Below, piece after piece: positions 52,105-62,961 of a stretch of DNA of 64,000 nucleotides (position 1 is its first letter; every line of letters begins with the position of its first letter). Made by a program: the position numbers and the translations under genes. Location: assembly GCA_905182985.1 (NCBI GenBank), contig CAJJDN010000006.1, positions 586,946 to 650,945 on the forward strand, written 5' to 3'. Below the pieces are notes generated by a model. That model was not told the DNA's origin and searched no databases. It saw nothing but the letters and a program-made list of their open reading frames with translations. Source of the stretch: Paramecium sonneborni (taxonomy: Eukaryota; Ciliophora; Oligohymenophorea; Peniculida; Parameciidae).

Positions 52105-52698
52105 CTTATAATCCTTTACAAGCTTAACATAACTTTTTCATATGATCATCTTTAAGTTCGGATGGGTTTTTTTCAGCAAGAATAAATATTTTAGATAAGA
52201 CTCCTGGTTTAATGTCCTTAATCTGTTGGGTACCCTTTTCTTTGCTAAATATATATTCATGCGGATTACTGTTCTTGTCTCCAATAAGTTTATTGATTCT
52301 TCTTAGACTTCTTCTTAAAGTAGAGTAAAAATGATTTTTAATTGCATTATCAGTTCGACCAGGTAACAGTTTCGCAATTTCTGCCTAAAAATATTTATTT
52401 AATTTTTTTGTCATACCCACTTATTACCATGTTCTTTATGTGCTACAAAAATCACTCTTTCTTCATTTTCACTCCAAGGCTCTTTGTTGATTGCTGGATC
52501 CAAATGATTATGATAACGTTCTCTACATTATTTTCCAGACCTTCCAAATAATCCATAAACTTCTTTCATCTTTTCAGCAACAATAGTCCATTTTTTTATT
52601 CCATATTACTTTACTAATTAAAGAATTGCCATGTCTTCCTAATTTAAAGTTATGTTATTGTTACATACTTTTTAATTCCAAGCTTTTCTATCAGTCAT
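51122..52698 (-). CDS. R2R3 Myb-type DNA-binding protein
   Basis: Nuclear DNA-binding protein. ATG at 52696-52698. Two Myb repeats lie at the N-terminus: LNQEDMAILQLVKQYG, KKWTIVAEKM and GKQCRERYHNHLDP, then [38 protein letters not shown]. They contain the regularly spaced Trp residues and the recognition-helix pattern. A 32-nt intron splits the second repeat before AEIAKLL. The rest has an acidic tract (IEDDDDDDDY), basic KKKNHKKRKSR and a Pro/Asn/Gln tail ending NFMVTPHNYK, with introns of 25, 22, 29 and 23 nt; TGA at 51122-51124. The layout resembles plant R2R3 and animal c-Myb. Target genes unknown. Confidence 0.88.
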
Positions 52699-52970
52699 AT
52701 TTAAATAATTAATTAAATAACTTCATCCATTATTTCACTTAAAAATCAAAAAGAACATTCAAGAACTATCATTATTTGATATTATCAAATTAAATTTGCT
52801 CTCTCCAAAATCCCTTTTCAATTATTCTAATATTTCATTTATTGAAATTGATAAATAAGATCTTTATATTTTGATTTCATTTATTTATTCATGAATAATC
52901 TTAAGAAGTGCTTTAATTTTAAAAATCATAAATTCATGATTAATTATAACTTAAATATATTCAACAACAT

Positions 52971-53685
52971 CCTTCATTAGGTTTAGATCTAGAATTCAGT
53001 TGACTACCTTAAATAGTTTATGCATTAGAGAGTAAGAAAATTGTTTTTTGCATTTGAGGTTGATGAATTAAAGTAGATATTTTAAAACTTTTATGAGCTT
53101 ATTAATCTGCTTATAATTAAGGATCCTACTTAGCCTTTGCTCCTAATTCAAATGCAGTTTAGAAAGCCTCTTTTACTCCTTCTCCATTTCTTGAAGATGT
53201 CAAGAACAAAGGAAAATCAATATTAAAATTAGCTTTCAATGCTATTTAAATTTACTATAGTTATTCCTTAGTGTATTAGATAGGGAGATCCTTTTTAGTT
53301 CCAATTATGATCATTTAAATGTTGAAAGGACCCTCATCTCTTATTAACTAAATCCAACCAGCTACACTATCTAAAGAACTCGAATCGGTCAAATCAAAAC
53401 AAATCATAGCTGCATTTGCATCCTAAACATAACATTTATGAATTTATCTACTTTAGCTGAAAACTTAACATAATTCTAGTATTATTATTATCCTGCTGTG
53501 TCCCATATTGCAATATTGTAAACCTGATTGTTAATTTTAACATTTTTCTACAAAGTCAAATCAACTCCAATTGTGTTTACAGAATCGCAAGAATACCTCT
53601 CAGTTTTAAATTTTAATATTAAACTTGTCTTACCAGCACTAGAATTTCCTATCAGAATAATTTTTAGATTTTGATTTTCTTCCAT
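52971..53685 (-). CDS. Rab-family small GTPase
   Basis: Vesicle-traffic GTPase, ATG at 53683-53685, TGA at 52971-52973, one 29-nt intron (GTAGATAAATTCATAAATG...) after FSAK. G1 is GNSSAGKTS, switch I holds NTIGVDL, G3 is WDTAGQ, G4 is GTKKDL (TKxD form) and G5 is TSSRNG. The C-terminus ends in NEGCC, a double-Cys prenylation signal for membrane attachment. There are insertions in the hypervariable tail, which is unusually long (about 35 residues after the G domain). GTP binding and hydrolysis residues (Gln after DTAG) are intact. The particular Rab subfamily is not clear. Confidence 0.92.
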
Positions 53686-53715
53686 ATTAGTTGATAATTA
53701 ATTTATATACACACT

Positions 53716-55118
53716 TCAATCACAGTCTAATTTACCGATTACTCCATTTAGTGTCTTTGTATCAACTTCAGATGTATCATCACTCATCGAACTCACATTT
53801 CCTGAAGATGAAGAACTTGTTTCTTATTATTTACAAATCACAATTGAAAGTCCTCCAAATTTTTTTTAAAATTAATTTTATTAAGTAATAGAATTTTAAG
53901 TTCCTTCTTACCTTTCCTATATTGCAGGTAATTATTGTGAAATTGTATTTTTACTTGTCGGATATACAAAATGCTTCATTGTTGCTTTTCCTTATCTCTC
54001 AGGAGATATAGCATCAGTTATTGACTCTTAATTCTTTATTTATTAAATAAATGCCATATCACCAACACTTCCTGCATGTTTTAATTTACTTATTCTAATA
54101 GGACTTGTAGAAGTACTATTTCTCTTTTTAGGTTTAAGTATATGAATCCAATCAAATTATAATTGTAAATCATTTTGACCTAATAATTAAAAAAATGGTT
54201 GTTTCAATAGATCATAATTTGGAAATTCATGAGGGGACAGCAATCTAATAGCATGATACAATTATAAAAATTATTCTGGATACCCCTTTAATTCTCTTTC
54301 AGGAACAAATCTCTACTTTATCTCATAATAATATTTGAGTTTCTCTTAACGTTTTACATTAGGTTGAGAAGGTAAAAATTTACCTGAAGTGATGACATGT
54401 AATAAAATATAAAATAACGACTCTAAATCATCTCTTGGACAAGGAACTTTTATATTCTGAAATTAAAGTACATTGTTTTAAATGCGTGCCTATGGATGAG
54501 AATTTATTTATATACAAGTTGAGTTTATTTTTGTTTTTGAGTAAGATTTTTCCATTTTTATCCATATATTTTGAAGAATACTCAAAATTTGTGAAATATA
54601 TTTCAGATGAGAGAGTAGTAATTAGATTGGATAATTTTAAACATCGATGAATTATATTTAAAGAATGTAATTATGAGAGGTGAGTGATCTTAACTTATTA
54701 ACACATAATTACCATTTTTAATGCAATTAAAGCAGTTGTTTAAATTGAAAATTTACGTTTCATCAACTAAAAACACAATTTCAATGATGGTCCTGCTTTC
54801 TATTGTACAATGTAATGATAAGATGTTTCTCCTACTTTGAGAATTCCAAATTGATGAATATTAGGAGTGATAGCATCTTATTTAGGGTATTAATAATACT
54901 GTCACTGGTTTTTTTATATAATCTGCAATAACATTAGGCCTGATTAGTCACCTATTTTAATGTGTTCCAAAGTATACTATTTATACTAGTATGTCAGCAG
55001 TTTTCTGATCATTTTTAACTAGTACTGCATTATAATAAACAGAATTTCTACCAGTATAATAGATAGATGTCAGCAAATATTACTCATCTATAATTACAGG
55101 TTTATCATTTTTAAACAT
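53716..55118 (-). CDS. CK1-like pseudokinase
   Basis: Casein-kinase-1-type fold with lost catalytic residues. ATG about 55116-55118; TGA 53716-53718. Conserved pieces: GILKVGETSYHYIVQQKAG then PSLKLCF of the hinge, FSIQTTALIAL, and NIIHRCLKLSNLI, where the catalytic HRD Asp is Cys. The DFG position reads YFTNFEYSSKY. The C-lobe is good: CPRDDLESLFYILLHV, RELKGYPEQFLQLYHAIRLL and NYDLLKQPFFQLL. Introns are difficult around 54830-54990 and 54440-54520, and a 15-nt segment there is too short for a normal intron, so exon limits are approximate. The Ser-rich tail ends near LNGVIGKLDCD. It could be a non-catalytic scaffold or a gene beginning to decay. Confidence 0.65.
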
Positions 55119-55165
55119 TTAGAAAGTTTATTAATGTATAATAATTTAATTGACTATATTAGAAA

Positions 55166-56137
55166 ATGGACATAGATAAACATATAGCAACATTATTTGG
55201 AGGAGGTTGTTTACCAGAAAGAGATCTTAAATTGATATGACATATAGCAGAAGAAATCTTTCTTGAAGAATCTAATGTCTAACCAGCATAAGCACCAGTG
55301 AATGTATGTGGAGATATTCATGGCATCTACTATTGAATAAGATTCAGGTTAATTTTATGATTTGTAAGCTTTAAAGAAAGAAGGAGGAGAAATATAATCT
55401 AAAAAATATATCTTTATAGGAGATTTTGTTGTTAGAGGTTATAATTCTGTGGAGACAATGGAATACTTATTGTGTGGACAATTACATATAAGTTAAATAT
55501 CCTGGTAATCATGAATTAAGATAATGTATTCAGGTTTATGGTTGATATGAAGAATTACTCTGCAAATATGGTAATAGTAGTCCATGGAGATTATTTATGG
55601 ATGTTTTTGATTGTCTTCCATTGATAGCATTGATTGAAGGTTAAATTCTATGTGTTCATGGTGGCTTATCACCAGATATGAGAACAATTGATCAAATAAG
55701 AATTATTGATAGAAAAGTAAAATTTTTATTTATTTCAGATTGAAATATCACATGAAAGACCCTTTTGTGATTTAATGTTGTCTGATCCAGAAGAAGATGA
55801 ATATTGGGCAGTGAATTCAAGAGGAGCTGGGTTTTTATTTGGAGCTAAAGTTACTATAAGAATTTTGTAGAATTAATGATCTAACTCTTATATCTAGAGC
55901 ACATCAATTAGTCATGGAAGGATATAAATATTGGTTCCCAGTAATTCTTTAATTCAATTTTAGGAATAAAATTTAGTAACCGTCTGGTCTGCTCCAAATT
56001 ATTATTATAGATGTGAAAATATTGCTTCCATTTTATGTTTAGATCATAACTTAAACTAAACTTGGAAGACTTTTAAAGAAGTTCCTGTATGTGCTAAAAG
56101 CATTAATCCAATAGATATATTACCATACTTTTTATGA
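55166..56137 (+). pseudogene. PP6/PP2A-type phosphatase catalytic subunit, pseudogene
   Basis: Clear relative of the PPP family, nearest PP6 by the C-terminal PYFL. Recognisable: [91 protein letters not shown] and NLVTVWSAPNYYYRC. Lesions: in-frame TGA at 55238-55240 (LKLI-stop-HIAEE) and in VYG-stop-YEE; the metal ligand Asp of GDFVDRG is Val; a frameshift plus loss of the residues before GNHE near 55480-55510. The first intron (55323-55347) begins with GC instead of GT. Other introns have normal size. Metal ligands in GDIHG and GNHE survive. The number of breaks makes it a pseudogene rather than a sequencing error. Confidence 0.82.
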
Positions 56138-57733
56138 AGTATTGTTTTGATTTAAATTAATTTCAATCTACATTATAGTTAAAAATAACCATTATATTCA
56201 CAAAAATACAATTTTTTATGATCAAAATTCAAGGAAACTCTATATTCCTTTAATTTCATCTTAAGAATAGATCTATTTTAATTAAAATATAAAATAAAAT
56301 GAAATAACTTCGATTAATTTAAATAATAATCTATAAAATTTTAATTAATCAAACAATATATAATATATTTTGATAAAAATAAAGATTGTATTTTTTCCGC
56401 ACAAATCTCCATTTCTTAAGAAATAATCTCAACTGAATAAAAATTCATTTATTTTGAGATTTAAAAAAGTTAAGTGGACGGTTTTTTTTAATAAACACTT
56501 AAGGATATTCAATTAGAAAAGTCGGCATTTTTATTATGAATAGTCTGATGATAGTTACTTTAATAATTTTATAAAATACTTTCTAGAATAAATATCTTTT
56601 TTTTTAAAAATCATTTGATTGGTAACCACTTTTAACGGTTCTTGGTGCTGCTGCTAAGTCTTATACTACTCAAAACCTATAATTATTTCTACTTCCAAAA
56701 ATTTAAAGTCTAATATAAGATTTATTAGTAATTAATAAATATAGTAACAATACTTGAATCTACAATTTGAAATTCTTTTTTAAGATTATGGAATTCATGA
56801 ATATATTTGGGATGATGAAACTCCATACATTCAATTAATAATTTCGTTTTTTGAAGGAATTTTTGTTTCTGTGCTTCTCTCTATAACCATGAATATGATA
56901 ATTTATTTTCTAAAGGCTATAAATTAGAAATGTTGCATATATCATATTATGTATGGATAACCATATTTTTGGGAGTGTTTCAATTACTTAAAATATTTTA
57001 ATTTTAAAATATTGAATTAGCTCTTTACATTAATGTTCTTATGGAATGTATAAATTAATTTTTTAGTGGAATTTTCACTGAATTAATTATAGTATATATA
57101 ACAGTGCTTTAGATTGAACCTGTAGGATATCTTTAATTTAATATTATCCTAATGTATAATGTGTCTGTTGTATAGATCAACTGAAAACGCGAGAGATCAA
57201 AGTACTTATTTTGTTTATTTCAATAGAAAACAAACTCTTTTATTTGAGTTTTATGAATTTTTTTAATAAGAGTGTAGAAATTCACAGTTAGAGAAGAATC
57301 TTAAATAATTCAAATGATGTTCTCTGCGCAGAAAGATTAAGTCTGGTTGAATTCTTAAAAGTTTTGTCATAAATTCTTTGTACTCATATGATAGTTAATT
57401 ATGATTAATTGAGAAAAATTAAGTTTAATCATTTTGGAAAGAGTCCTTTTTTAATTTTAGATTCCTTTTATTTTTCAATCTCAATTAAGATGTGAGAATA
57501 ATATTGAAGATCCATATCTTCCTGAGATCGTAGATAAGATATATTATAGATAGTAAATTTGATAATAAAAAATAATAAATGAAAGATGAAGTTAAATAAA
57601 CAGTATAAGAGATTAGAAGATTAAATTAATCAAAAATATTCAAAAATAATATTCAAAAATCAAGAATGTTTAAAATAATGATCATCAAGATTGAATTCAT
57701 GAAATTTAAATTTGATCATTCTAATGAATATTA
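56138..57733. other. 1.6 kb region with a membrane-protein relic
   Basis: Mostly A+T-rich and without a complete gene. A plus-strand piece at 56780-57183 is hydrophobic and protein-like (see the separate entry); a short frame at about 56540-56770 (with LLTVLGAAAKSYTTQNL) precedes it. From 57190 to 57733 I recognise nothing. Confidence 0.45.
56780..57183 (+). pseudogene. Possible P4-ATPase C-terminal membrane relic
   Basis: Two overlapping frame segments read YIWDDETPYIQLII then FFEGIFVSVLLSI, and then GYKLEMLHISYYVWITIFL, VFQLLKIFQ and ECINQFFSGIFTELIIV. The order (Pro-Tyr loop, then several TM helices with a soluble loop of NHEYDNLFSKGY) resembles the last TM helices of P4-type flippases, which are missing from the gene at 8380-10897. 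A one-step frame change separates the two parts near 56890. There is no start and no catalytic domain here. The similarity is weak and judged by eye only. Confidence 0.3.
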
Positions 57734-58396
57734 TCATTAGTCTATGAATAATTCACCATTTCCAAATGATTATTAAATTGCTCCTTAAACAAAAAGGAAT
57801 TCAATAGGTCTACTTCTCAAACATTTATTAGTAACTGTATAGGCGGTTGTTCCATTTTCTTAAATTAAACTCAAAGATCCTCCTTCAGGTATATGAATTG
57901 ATAAAACTTCAAATGGAAATCCAAAGAAAGTCACATTCTATCCTGGACATGATTTTGCATGTTCACCTTTAAAATTGCATTCACTAAAAACATAAATACA
58001 ACCATCTTAAAATGTATTGACTTTTTCATTGTTGTAAATCTTTTTTTATGGTTTATTAGTTTCATTAAGATTATAATCTGGTTTCTCTGTAGCTCTTACT
58101 GCATTTGGATTTGGCTAATCAATAATAAACATTGACTCCACAAATTATATTGTATGCTCGCTTGTTTCAGAAGGAGTTAATTTAAGAGCCTCTTCATAAT
58201 TCAAAAGAGATGATAACTATTCTTTTATTGAATCATCTGAACTTCTCCCCAAAAATGTTGGTAATCCTTTTTTTTTTATTGTATATATTTCTGTTGATAA
58301 ATCCTTCTATTATTTCACATGCTTTTATTTTTCAAGAAAACTCTCTTAAGCTATTACTGTTGACAATAGCAGCACTAATATGTAGAATTTTTACAT
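57734..58396 (-). CDS. Secreted beta/gamma-crystallin-like protein
   Basis: Single-exon ORF of 220 residues, ATG 58394-58396, TGA 57734-57736. A signal peptide (MQKFYILVLLLSTVIAQ) is followed by a Lys/Gln segment and an N-terminal part with LGRSSDDSIKEQLSSLL. The C-terminal domain has GCIYVFSECNFKGEHAKSC, PFEVLSIHIPEGGSLSLI and TVTNKCLRSRP, with four cysteines. This pattern parallels the C-terminus of the gene at 21203-24121 (CITVYSKCYFKGEPLELC). The YxxxxFxG spacing recalls beta/gamma-crystallin Greek keys found in ciliate secretory-granule proteins; that link is inference. It probably travels to dense-core granules or the exterior. Confidence 0.68.
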
Positions 58397-58468
58397 ATTA
58401 ATAAAAACGGATTTATAATATATATAAAATATATATTTCTTCTTTCATAAGTTTCTTAACAATGAAGT

Positions 58469-59711
58469 AAAATAATTTTCCAAAAATCATATTCTAAATG
58501 TATAGATGATGAAAATAAGAAATTAATTTTATCTTCTACCATGTCAGCTCGAACTTAATATAATGAAGATATTTAGAAATAATTAATTGAAGTAGTAGAT
58601 ACATATGGAGGCAAAAAATGTAAAAGTTGGACATAAGTTGCTCGTATTTTTGAATTAACAACTGGAATAAAAGTATAAAATACTTTTGATTTGAAAAAAA
58701 AGTTAATAAAATTGCTATCATAGATGGGAAATGTTTACTAATTATAAAGAAGAATTATCCCAAGATGAATTAAAAGCTTTATATGCAACAGGAGTTAGAT
58801 GTCGAGGGCGACATAAAGCCGGAAATGAAGAATTCTTTAAATTAACAGGAAAAAAGTAAAAATTAAATCTTATTTTTAGATTGTATGTTAATCAATATAG
58901 CAAATTAGTTGGTAATTTCTTATTATAAGCAATCAAACTATTATGTTAATCCTTTTTTAATTAAATAAAAGTTAAATATAGATAATTAGGATAAGAAAGA
59001 TTTCATAGCAGAATAAGTTATGTCTCTATACATATTCTATTAAGAGCTGTAGAAATTAATAAACATCTAGATGACTTCTTGATATAAGAATTGAAACGTT
59101 CAGCTGAAAAATTTGAATAATTATTGTTAATATAGGCAGAACATCATGAAGATGAAAGGATTGATAGATTTCAACATTACAGAAAAGTAATTAATAGAAG
59201 AGAATTTAAAAAAATTGCATTTTTTCTTGATTATGTGAATGAATTAAAATAAATTAGCATAAATTTGTATTAAGAATAAATAGGTAGACACCCATTATTA
59301 TTTCCTTAAATTGATAAAAATAAATCATCAAAAATCTATTAATTATTAATTTGGGAAAATGATTGGTAATCAAAATACAATTTATTTTAAGAATGTGCAG
59401 CTAAATCAGATTGGGAAGAATATTCAATGTTAATTAAAAAAACAAAAAAAAACGAAGAAAAAAAATAAGTTAAAAAAAAGTCAAATTAGCCACCTTAATA
59501 ATTTGAATAATAAATAATTCAATCTGAAGATATTATTAATTCAGAAATAATAATTGAACCTGAGACTAATAAATTAAAATTAAATTCTTACGATTTAATA
59601 TCAACAGCTACACATAAAGTTTGTAATAATGCTTCTAAATAATAAATCAAATAATTGGATAAACAAGAATTAAAATCATTTAGAGGTCACTATTATAGAG
59701 AAGGTTAAATA
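58469..59711. repeat. Copy 1 of 1243-bp exact duplication
   Basis: Identical by eye to 59713-60955 with a single N at 59712 between. As for the Myb locus, the flanks differ and are continuous only outside the pair, so this looks like unmerged contig ends. Confidence 0.9.
58541..59711 (+). CDS. Duplicated 5' fragment of the 59785-61147 gene (assembly artefact)
   Basis: Same bases as the first part of the complete gene, cut by the N after IREG-type text (HYYREGQI). It has its own ATG at 58541 because the true promoter region lies to its left. It is probably the real 5' end of one single gene whose 3' end is at 61147. Confidence 0.8.
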
Positions 59712-59712
59712 N
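59712..59712. other. Single N at contig junction
   Basis: One undetermined base between identical 1243-bp copies; marks an assembly join. Confidence 0.9.
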
Positions 59713-60955
59713 AAAATAATTTTCCAAAAATCATATTCTAAATGTATAGATGATGAAAATAAGAAATTAATTTTATCTTCTACCATGTCAGCTCGAACTT
59801 AATATAATGAAGATATTTAGAAATAATTAATTGAAGTAGTAGATACATATGGAGGCAAAAAATGTAAAAGTTGGACATAAGTTGCTCGTATTTTTGAATT
59901 AACAACTGGAATAAAAGTATAAAATACTTTTGATTTGAAAAAAAAGTTAATAAAATTGCTATCATAGATGGGAAATGTTTACTAATTATAAAGAAGAATT
60001 ATCCCAAGATGAATTAAAAGCTTTATATGCAACAGGAGTTAGATGTCGAGGGCGACATAAAGCCGGAAATGAAGAATTCTTTAAATTAACAGGAAAAAAG
60101 TAAAAATTAAATCTTATTTTTAGATTGTATGTTAATCAATATAGCAAATTAGTTGGTAATTTCTTATTATAAGCAATCAAACTATTATGTTAATCCTTTT
60201 TTAATTAAATAAAAGTTAAATATAGATAATTAGGATAAGAAAGATTTCATAGCAGAATAAGTTATGTCTCTATACATATTCTATTAAGAGCTGTAGAAAT
60301 TAATAAACATCTAGATGACTTCTTGATATAAGAATTGAAACGTTCAGCTGAAAAATTTGAATAATTATTGTTAATATAGGCAGAACATCATGAAGATGAA
60401 AGGATTGATAGATTTCAACATTACAGAAAAGTAATTAATAGAAGAGAATTTAAAAAAATTGCATTTTTTCTTGATTATGTGAATGAATTAAAATAAATTA
60501 GCATAAATTTGTATTAAGAATAAATAGGTAGACACCCATTATTATTTCCTTAAATTGATAAAAATAAATCATCAAAAATCTATTAATTATTAATTTGGGA
60601 AAATGATTGGTAATCAAAATACAATTTATTTTAAGAATGTGCAGCTAAATCAGATTGGGAAGAATATTCAATGTTAATTAAAAAAACAAAAAAAAACGAA
60701 GAAAAAAAATAAGTTAAAAAAAAGTCAAATTAGCCACCTTAATAATTTGAATAATAAATAATTCAATCTGAAGATATTATTAATTCAGAAATAATAATTG
60801 AACCTGAGACTAATAAATTAAAATTAAATTCTTACGATTTAATATCAACAGCTACACATAAAGTTTGTAATAATGCTTCTAAATAATAAATCAAATAATT
60901 GGATAAACAAGAATTAAAATCATTTAGAGGTCACTATTATAGAGAAGGTTAAATA
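59713..60955. repeat. Copy 2 of 1243-bp exact duplication
   Basis: Second copy of 58469-59711, continuous on its right with the 3' end of the gene it contains. Confidence 0.9.
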
Positions 60956-61147
60956 AGAACAAAAGGATTAACAACAATCTTATTTGATACAGATATGAGA
61001 TCAGATGAAGAGGAAGTGGATTAATATTAAAATATTGAAGAAAATAGAAAAGAATTTTTTGATAAAATGGAAGAATTATATGATTATGTTTTTGGAGGAA
61101 AGGCTAGTTTAGTCTCTTTCGAAAAAAATTAACCAATTCTGAATTGA
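59785..61147 (+). CDS. Unknown, possibly DNA-binding protein (SANT-like start)
   Basis: ATG 59785 (MSARTQYNEDIQKQLIEVV), one 22-nt intron (GTTAATAAAATTGC...) and TGA 61145-61147 give about 446 residues. The first 75 residues have KSWTQVARIF followed by KKKWEMFTNYKEEL, with Trp spacing that hints at a Myb/SANT or similar helix-turn-helix domain. RCRGRHKAGNEEFFKL follows. The middle is helical with many charged residues (ERIDRFQHYRKV), then a Lys-rich KKTKKNEEKK part, and an acidic C-terminal segment (SDEEEVDQYQN). No enzyme motif is visible. Nuclear function is a guess from composition. The complete reading is available only in the second copy because the first is cut by the N. Confidence 0.65.
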
Positions 61148-61628
61148 ATTTCAGCCATTTTCATAAATTTCATCATTTTTATTTTTTAAACAAAAGTTGA
61201 TATAAAAATATATACTATAATATTTGATATTCTTTATAAGTTAGCATTCAAATGAAGAAATTATAAATATTCTCACTAATTTATTAGAAAACAATATTTA
61301 TAGACATAAAAAACATCTTGAGAAATGCATAATAATCATTTATGAATAACTTGAAGTGTTTTAATCAAATGAAGAAATATCTGAAACTTCTTTTATAGAA
61401 GAAGAATTTTTCAGTTAAAGCCTCTTTGAATAAAATTAATATTTGCAAAATAGTAAATCTTCAATGAAGTAATAGAAAAATTGTTATACTAGATTATATA
61501 ATGTGTAATGTAATTTATCAAAAATGATATTAAATTCAATAAAAATCATACGTCATTATTAATATTTGATCATATATATATGCAGCATAAATTTATATCA
61601 TAAGATATATTAAAAGTATTGAAAGACA
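61148..61628. other. Intergenic with an open frame of uncertain status
   Basis: A plus-strand frame at about 61242-61615 is TGA-free and has a protein-like start region (NEEIINILTNLLENNIYRHK, then SETSFIEEEFF), but no ATG precedes it in phase. A rival frame starts MKKLQIFSLIYQK at about 61252. A tiny unknown gene is possible; I cannot decide. Confidence 0.3.
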
Positions 61629-62875
61629 ATGGCTGACTAACTTAAACAAAGACCTGAAGGAGGAAAATTCTATGGGTTTGATCATATTCATTTTTGGGTT
61701 GGAAATGCACTCTAAGCAGCATCATTTTATGTGACGCGCTTTGGATTTCAATATTATGCTTATAGGTATTTCCATATATATATAATTAAATAGAGGACTT
61801 GAAACAGGAGTAAGAGATGTAGTTACACATGTTTTAAGAAATGGAGAAGGAGTTTTCTTTGCTTTTTCAAGTCCATATGGTCCATAAAATGAAATAATGA
61901 ATACACATTAATCTAAACATGGTGATGGTGTTAGAGATGTAGCTTTTAGAGTAGAAGATACTAGAGCACTTTATGATAAAGCAATGGCTAAAGGGGCTAA
62001 ATCAATTCGACCACCAAAAGAAGATAAAGATGAACATGGAAGTGTTATATTAGCTTCCATTTAAACATATGGTGATACTATTCACACCTTTGTCTAAAGA
62101 AATGATTATAAAGGTTTCTTTTTACCTGGATTTACAAGACATCCTAAAATTGATCCTATTAATACACTTTTACCACCTGTAGAGTTTTTATTAGTAGATC
62201 ATGTTGTTGGTAATCAACCTGAACATGAAATGGTTCCTGTTGCTGAATGGTATGAAAAAACTTTAGATTTCCACAGATTTTGGTCAGTTGATGATTCTAT
62301 TCTACACACTGATTATTCATCACTTTAATCTATTGTTGTTTCAGATTTTGATGAAGTTATCAAAATGCCTATTAATGAACCTGCTCATGGCAAAAAAGTA
62401 TCTTAAATTTAAGAATATGTTGATTATTACAGTGGACCTGGAGTAATTATTTTTTTTATTTTAGGTTTAACATATTGCATTAAAAACAGATAACATTTTA
62501 AAAGAAGTTGAAGCTATGAGAGCTAGAGGACTTGATTTCCTTTCTATTCCTGATACTTATTATGATAATTTAAGAAAGAACATTCCTCATATGAATTTCA
62601 AGATTTCTGAAGATATTGATCTTATTTAAAAGAATAAGATTTTAGTTGATTATGATGATAAAGGTATTATAATTTTTATTATTTTAGGATATCTTTTATA
62701 AATATTTACTAAACCATTAGAAGATAGACCAACATTATTTATAGAAATCATCTAAAGAAGAAATCATTCAGGATTTGGTGCTGGTAATTTCAAATCTCTC
62801 TTCTAATCAATTGAATTAGAATAATCAATTAGAGGAAATTTAACAGATAATCCTAAATACAAAGCTCCATATTGA
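61629..62875 (+). CDS. HPD: 4-hydroxyphenylpyruvate dioxygenase
   Basis: Converts 4-hydroxyphenylpyruvate to homogentisate in tyrosine breakdown, using Fe(II) and O2. ATG 61629 (MADQLKQRPEGGKFYGFDH) and TGA 62873-62875; introns of 28, 22 and 24 nt. The two-domain vicinal-oxygen-chelate fold is complete, about 390 residues. N-terminal FDHIHFWVGNALQAASFY opens domain one. In domain two the three iron ligands are present: His in LLVDHVVGN, His in GVQHIALKT, Glu in TLFIEIIQRRN. The closing motif GFGAGNFKSLFQSIE with the C-terminal helix is intact. Nothing suggests loss of function. This is a textbook housekeeping gene and another calibration for intron size. Confidence 0.97.
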
Positions 62876-62961
62876 AAATTTACAAAATATTATATGTAAA
62901 TTTATGTAAATATATATATATATATATTATTAAATCAATTGACTTTAAATGTTATACTAAA

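Noticed and set aside
54435..54650. Plus-strand frame starting MDKELLYSEIKVH
   Set aside because: It overlaps the CK1-like gene on the opposite strand and has no supporting similarity.
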